Source: an uncultured Pelagibacteraceae bacterium (lineage in GTDB: Bacteria > Pseudomonadota > Alphaproteobacteria > Pelagibacterales > Pelagibacteraceae). Taken from it: a stretch of 64,000 nt of DNA. Positions 60,380 to 64,000 of this stretch are shown here, one piece after another. The notes beneath the pieces are model-generated. The model saw only the letters and a list, made by a program, of their open reading frames with translations, did no database searches and was not told the origin of the DNA. The stretch's first letter is position 1; each line of letters begins with the position of its first letter. The position numbers and the translations under genes were made by a program. Location: the NCBI GenBank assembly GCA_902536925.1, contig CACAZL010000001.1, positions 62,001-126,000 on the forward strand. Reading direction: 5' to 3'.

Positions 60380-61116
60380 TAATTACCGGAGCAGCAACTC
60401 GAATGGGAGCTGCCATAGCTAAAAAATTATCTGGACCAAATATTGAAATTGTTATCCATTATAACAAATCTAAGTCCAAAGCAGAGAGTCTTAAAAAAGA
60501 TTTAAATAAAGGTGGTACAAAAATTTATTTGGTAAAAGCAGATTTGACTAAAGAAAAAGAGATAGAGAAAATGTTAAAGTTTTCAAAATCAAAGTTGAAG
60601 TATTTTGATTGTTTAATTAATAATGCTTCATTATTTGAGAACGATAAACTTGAAAATTTCGCATCAATAAGTTGGGATAGCCATTTAAAAGCGAATTTAA
60701 AAGCACCAGCTTTATTATCAAAGGGTTTTGCAAAAAATATTAGAGGCAAAAACAATAATATTATTAATATAATTGATCAAAGAATATTTAAATTAACACC
60801 ATATTTTTTTTCATATACATTAAGTAAAACTGGTCTTTACACCTTAACCAAGACTAGCGCCATGAGTCTTGCCCCAAATATTAGAGTGAATGGAATTGCC
60901 CCAGGTCCAACTATTAAAAATAAAAGACAGTCTGACAAACATTTTAAAAAGCAATACATGGCAACACCTCTTAAAAGACAGACAAATGTTCAAGAAATCT
61001 GCAATGCTGTTGACTTTTTTATTAAAAATAGATCTATTACCGGTCAAGTTTTAGCAATTGATAGTGGCCAAAACTTAAACTGGCAAACTCCAGACATAAT
61101 GGGTGGTAAGGAATGA
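60361..61116 (+). CDS. SDR oxidoreductase, pteridine reductase (FolM)-like
   Basis: A 251-residue short-chain dehydrogenase with [14 protein letters not shown] (the RMG form of the cofactor loop), INNAS, the catalytic YTLSK (YxxxK) and [10 protein letters not shown]. The [21 protein letters not shown] block is typical of pteridine reductase/FolM-like members in alphaproteobacteria. With folB two genes downstream, I infer reduction of a dihydropterin or dihydrofolate. The start is a GTG inside the uvrB 3' end. Confidence 0.82.
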   Translation: MEARKIIITGAATRMGAAIAKKLSGPNIEIVIHYNKSKSKAESLKKDLNKGGTKIYLVKADLTKEKEIEKMLKFSKSKLKYFDCLINNASLFENDKLENFASISWDSHLKANLKAPALLSKGFAKNIRGKNNNIINIIDQRIFKLTPYFFSYTLSKTGLYTLTKTSAMSLAPNIRVNGIAPGPTIKNKRQSDKHFKKQYMATPLKRQTNVQEICNAVDFFIKNRSITGQVLAIDSGQNLNWQTPDIMGGKE

Positions 61117-62246
61117 AAAAAATACTAACAATTTGTTTTTTCTTTGTTTTTGGAACAAGTGTTTTGGCTCATTCTACAAAAAATATAAATATTGATATTA
61201 GAGCAGAATGTAAAAAATCAAAATCAGTTTTAAACTGGGTTTCAAAAAATAAATTATCAAAAGGTGGTGAGTTAATAAAATTTAAATCTTTTTCTGGTTT
61301 TGATCAAAGAACTGTTCTGACTGATGGTCATAAAAAAAATTCAATAGAAATTACTGGTTATCTACAATTGCCTGAGGGTTCAAGTAAAGTTCCTATAGTT
61401 ATATGGACACATAGTAGTGGAGGTCCAGGCGAGTATGTGTGGAATGATTTTGTTTACCATGGAACTAGAAATCTAATAGATGCTGGTATTGGTGTAATGT
61501 ATGTTGACAATTTCTGTCATAGAGGTGCGAAAGATACATGGAGAGATCAATCTAAAGTCCCACTAATTAACGGAGCAATAGATGCTATTATGGCTTACAA
61601 GTTGTTACAATCTCATCCAAGGTCTAACGGAAAGTTTGGAACAACAGGTCATTCAAGGGGTGGAAATAACAGTCTTTATTTGGCAGATGTAAAGTTCACA
61701 TCTAAATTTTTAGATGGGACTAGTGGTTTTGATGCGATATTACCTGAAGCAGCAGAATGTAAGCTTGCAGGTTTCTTTAATAAACCAGAACTAACATCAA
61801 ATACTAAATTACTTTATGTTCATGGGGCTGCTGATGACTATACATTGCCAAAACCTTGTGAGGATTATGTAAATAAGATTAAATCTGAGCCTGGACAGAT
61901 TGAGATTGATATGAAAGATGGATGGTATCATGGTTTTCATTATGGCCAAAAACCTAAAAAATATAAAGCAATGACAGTTAGTAAGTGTCCAGCATTTTTT
62001 GTTGATAATGATGGATTTGTTGTTGGAAGTGAATGGCCAGATTTAGTATTAAAAAAATATAAATTATATTCTTCACTTGATGAATTTTACAAAGCAGCTC
62101 AAGAGGAGCCTAAAAAAGCCTGGAAAAATTCATTTAAGGTTTTAAAAAAAGAAAAATGTCTTGATAGAGGAGTAATGATCGGTGGTGATCACATGGATGA
62201 ATATATGCCTCAATTTATAAATTTTTTTAAAGAGAATTTGTTGTAA
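61113..62246 (+). CDS. Exported alpha/beta hydrolase (dienelactone hydrolase-like)
   Basis: A 377-residue protein with a signal peptide (cleavage after VLA, residue 19) and an alpha/beta hydrolase fold. TTGHSRGGNNS carries the nucleophile serine, VHGAADDYTLP the acid, and GWYHGFHYG the histidine. It resembles dienelactone hydrolase-type periplasmic enzymes; the substrate is unknown. Its ATG overlaps the SDR stop (ATGA) and its stop overlaps the folB start (TAATG), so it is translated with folate genes although no folate role is evident. Confidence 0.8.
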   Translation: MKKILTICFFFVFGTSVLAHSTKNINIDIRAECKKSKSVLNWVSKNKLSKGGELIKFKSFSGFDQRTVLTDGHKKNSIEITGYLQLPEGSSKVPIVIWTHSSGGPGEYVWNDFVYHGTRNLIDAGIGVMYVDNFCHRGAKDTWRDQSKVPLINGAIDAIMAYKLLQSHPRSNGKFGTTGHSRGGNNSLYLADVKFTSKFLDGTSGFDAILPEAAECKLAGFFNKPELTSNTKLLYVHGAADDYTLPKPCEDYVNKIKSEPGQIEIDMKDGWYHGFHYGQKPKKYKAMTVSKCPAFFVDNDGFVVGSEWPDLVLKKYKLYSSLDEFYKAAQEEPKKAWKNSFKVLKKEKCLDRGVMIGGDHMDEYMPQFINFFKENLL

Positions 62247-62671
62247 TGAAAAAAAATAATCTCAAAGTTGTAAAAATAGATAAAAATAAAAGCCTATTTA
62301 ATTACGAAAAGAAGGTCTTAATAAAAGAATTAGTGTTAGATTTAAAACTTGGTTATTTTGATTTTGAAAAAGAAAAGCCTCAAAAAGTAAAATTTAATTT
62401 AGAGGTGAATTATCAAGATAAAAAGCCGTCTAACGATAAAGATATTAAATCGATAGTTAATTACGCTAAAATAGTAAAATTAATAAAAAAACTAGTAAAA
62501 AATAAACATTACAATTTTCTTGAAACATTGGCAGAAGATGTTTTTGATGAGCTATTCAAAGATAAAAGAATAGATAAAATTACTCTTCAAATCGAAAAAT
62601 TAGAAATAATGAAGGATTGCAGCTCAGTTGGGATCCAAATTTCTAAAAAAAGAAGCCATGATCAGCTCTGA
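62246..62671 (+). CDS. folB: Dihydroneopterin aldolase
   Basis: A 141-residue FolB-family protein with [26 protein letters not shown] near the N-terminus, [33 protein letters not shown] and a late QIEKLEI block. These contain the conserved tyrosine, glutamate and lysine of the tunnelling fold. It converts dihydroneopterin to 6-hydroxymethyl-dihydropterin in folate synthesis. Its 3' end overlaps uvrC by 14 bases. Confidence 0.85.
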   Translation: MKKNNLKVVKIDKNKSLFNYEKKVLIKELVLDLKLGYFDFEKEKPQKVKFNLEVNYQDKKPSNDKDIKSIVNYAKIVKLIKKLVKNKHYNFLETLAEDVFDELFKDKRIDKITLQIEKLEIMKDCSSVGIQISKKRSHDQL

Positions 62672-64000
62672 TATAGGTAAAGAAGTAATTAAAAAAGAAT
62701 TGCCCTTGGTTCCTAAGCTGCCAGGTGTTTATAGGATGCTAAATTCAAAAGGAGAAATTCTTTATGTAGGTAAAGCAAAAAACCTTCCAAACAGACTTAA
62801 AAGTTATGTATCAGAGAAAAGTCATATCATTAGGACTGAGAGAATGCTCTCTCAAACAAAAAGACTGGAAATTACTACAACTTCAAATGAAAGTGAGGCT
62901 TTACTTTTAGAGGCAAATTTAATTAAAAAGTTTAAACCAAAATTTAATATTTTACTAAGAGATGACAAATCCTTTCCTTTTATTTTTATAGGCGACAAAG
63001 ATAAATGGCCACAAATCAAAAGGCACAGAGGGAAAAAAGGCAAAGAAGGATTTTATTTTGGACCATTTGCATCAGCTGGATCTGCAAATTGGACTATAAA
63101 AATGATCCAAAAAATATTTCATCTCAGAATTTGTGATGATACTGTTTTCAAAAATAGGGAAAGGCCCTGCATACTTTATCAAATTAAAAGGTGCTCGGGA
63201 CCTTGCGTTGGTTACGTAACTGAGAGTGATTATAAACAGACTGTTGATGATGCAATTGAGTTTGTGTCAGGTAAATCTAGAAAAATTCAGAAAAGCTTAT
63301 CTAATCAAATGGAAAAGGCTAGTGAGGATTTAGACTTTGAAAAAGCAGCAATATTAAGAGATCGAATTAAATCATTAAATATTATCCAATCTTCTCAAAG
63401 AATTAATGAAGCAAATTTAGTCGAAGCAGATGTTATCGCGGGATATAAAGAGTCTGGAAAAACTTGTATTCAAGTTTTTTTTTATAGGTCAAAACAAAAT
63501 TGGGGTAATCAAGCTTTTTTTCCAAAGCATGATCCAGAAGAAAATCTAAGTGATATCATTAATTCTTTTGTTTCTCAATTTTATGAAAACAAAAGTGTTC
63601 CATCTTCAATAATTTTATCAAATGAAATTAAAGAGAAAGAATTAATTGAAAAAACACTTACACAAAAAGAAAGTAAACAAATCACAATTACTGTTGCAAA
63701 AAAAGGTACGAAACTAAAAGTTATAAATCAAGCAATAAATAATGCAAAAGATAGTTTGAATAGAAAACTTTACGAGAGTCAGAATAATAGAGATCTTTTC
63801 GATGCAGTATCAAAAAAATTCAATCTTGAAACTAATATTAATTTAGTTGAGGTTTATGATAATAGCCATATTCAAGGCACAAATAGTGTGGGCGCTTTAA
63901 TTACTTATGGAGATGAAGGGTTCGTTAAAAAAAGGTATAGAAAATTTAATATAAAAATTCAAAAAAATGCTCAAGATGATTATGGAATGATGAAAGAAGT
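62658..64000 (+). CDS. uvrC: Excinuclease ABC subunit C (3' truncated by window)
   Basis: The first 447 codons of UvrC are present. The N-terminal GIY-YIG nuclease domain has LPGVYRML and [10 protein letters not shown] (about residues 20-45). It is followed by [10 protein letters not shown], a UVR domain ([14 protein letters not shown]) that binds UvrB, and the start of the RNase H-like second nuclease ([19 protein letters not shown]) with its DNSH aspartate. It makes the two incisions in excision repair. The ATG lies within the folB 3' end, and the frame is open to the window edge. Confidence 0.94.
   Translation, partial: MISSDIGKEVIKKELPLVPKLPGVYRMLNSKGEILYVGKAKNLPNRLKSYVSEKSHIIRTERMLSQTKRLEITTTSNESEALLLEANLIKKFKPKFNILLRDDKSFPFIFIGDKDKWPQIKRHRGKKGKEGFYFGPFASAGSANWTIKMIQKIFHLRICDDTVFKNRERPCILYQIKRCSGPCVGYVTESDYKQTVDDAIEFVSGKSRKIQKSLSNQMEKASEDLDFEKAAILRDRIKSLNIIQSSQRINEANLVEADVIAGYKESGKTCIQVFFYRSKQNWGNQAFFPKHDPEENLSDIINSFVSQFYENKSVPSSIILSNEIKEKELIEKTLTQKESKQITITVAKKGTKLKVINQAINNAKDSLNRKLYESQNNRDLFDAVSKKFNLETNINLVEVYDNSHIQGTNSVGALITYGDEGFVKKRYRKFNIKIQKNAQDDYGMMKE

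Overview
The window is very AT-rich, gene-dense DNA with overlapping start/stop codons, tiny intergenic gaps and single-copy housekeeping genes. The closest fit is a streamlined marine alphaproteobacterium of the SAR11 group (Pelagibacterales). Supporting signs are a blue-tuned proteorhodopsin beside a ferredoxin and its reductase, an alphaproteobacterial-style rnpB-mraZ junction, and protein sequences with a strong Lys/Asn/Ile bias. The assignment rests on gene content and composition only; no database search was possible. I saw no phage, IS element, CRISPR array or rRNA.

Layout. (1) 1-2.9 kb, minus strand: glutathione S-transferase, ferredoxin reductase and [2Fe-2S] ferredoxin, then a proteorhodopsin with its own terminator. 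(2) 3.1-14.5 kb, mixed strands: propionyl-CoA synthetase, SMR transporter, dihydroorotase-like enzyme, YgfZ, a MazG-like protein, fumarase C, an AsmA-like protein, a UvrD-type helicase and an Xaa-Pro aminopeptidase. (3) 14.5-35.6 kb, minus strand: one long division and cell-wall (dcw) cluster. In transcription order it reads mraZ, ftsZ, rsmH, ftsL, ftsI, a murE-murF fusion, mraY, murD, ftsW, murG, murC, murB, ddl, ftsQ, ftsA, lpxC, bamD, ligA. ftsZ lies at the front of the cluster instead of after ftsA. A promoter covered by three MraZ boxes precedes it. (4) 35.7-39.3 kb: RNase P RNA, a cell-wall amidase, mlaA-mlaC, a CIA30 protein and a small membrane protein. (5) 39.4-43.8 kb, minus strand: the yqeY-dnaG-rpoD operon running into tRNA-Val(GAC) and a tRNA with a CAT anticodon. 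The DnaG zinc ribbon has lost most of its ligands, and the tRNA-Val has a non-canonical T-loop. (6) 43.9-48.3 kb: carAB. (7) 48.3-54.2 kb: an accessory-looking surface-glycan block with a GT-C membrane glycosyltransferase, a polyprenyl-phosphate-sugar-synthase-like GT2, a radical SAM protein, a second membrane GT2, a 2OG-Fe(II)-oxygenase-like protein and an ELM1-family protein. (8) 54.2-64 kb: trxB, an epimerase/reductase, two small membrane proteins (one PsiE-like), an aspartate aminotransferase, and an operon of overlapping genes uvrB, FolM-like SDR, secreted hydrolase, folB and uvrC, the last cut by the window end.

How the genes fit together. The dcw block supplies nearly the whole cytoplasmic route to lipid II plus the division machinery, with MraZ autoregulation at the front. 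The yqeY-dnaG-rpoD-tRNA block links replication, transcription and translation. The 48-52 kb block could build and attach a lipid-linked sugar at the cell surface and is the best candidate here for undescribed biology. The tRNA-Val elbow and the DnaG zinc-ribbon loss are the most striking molecular oddities.
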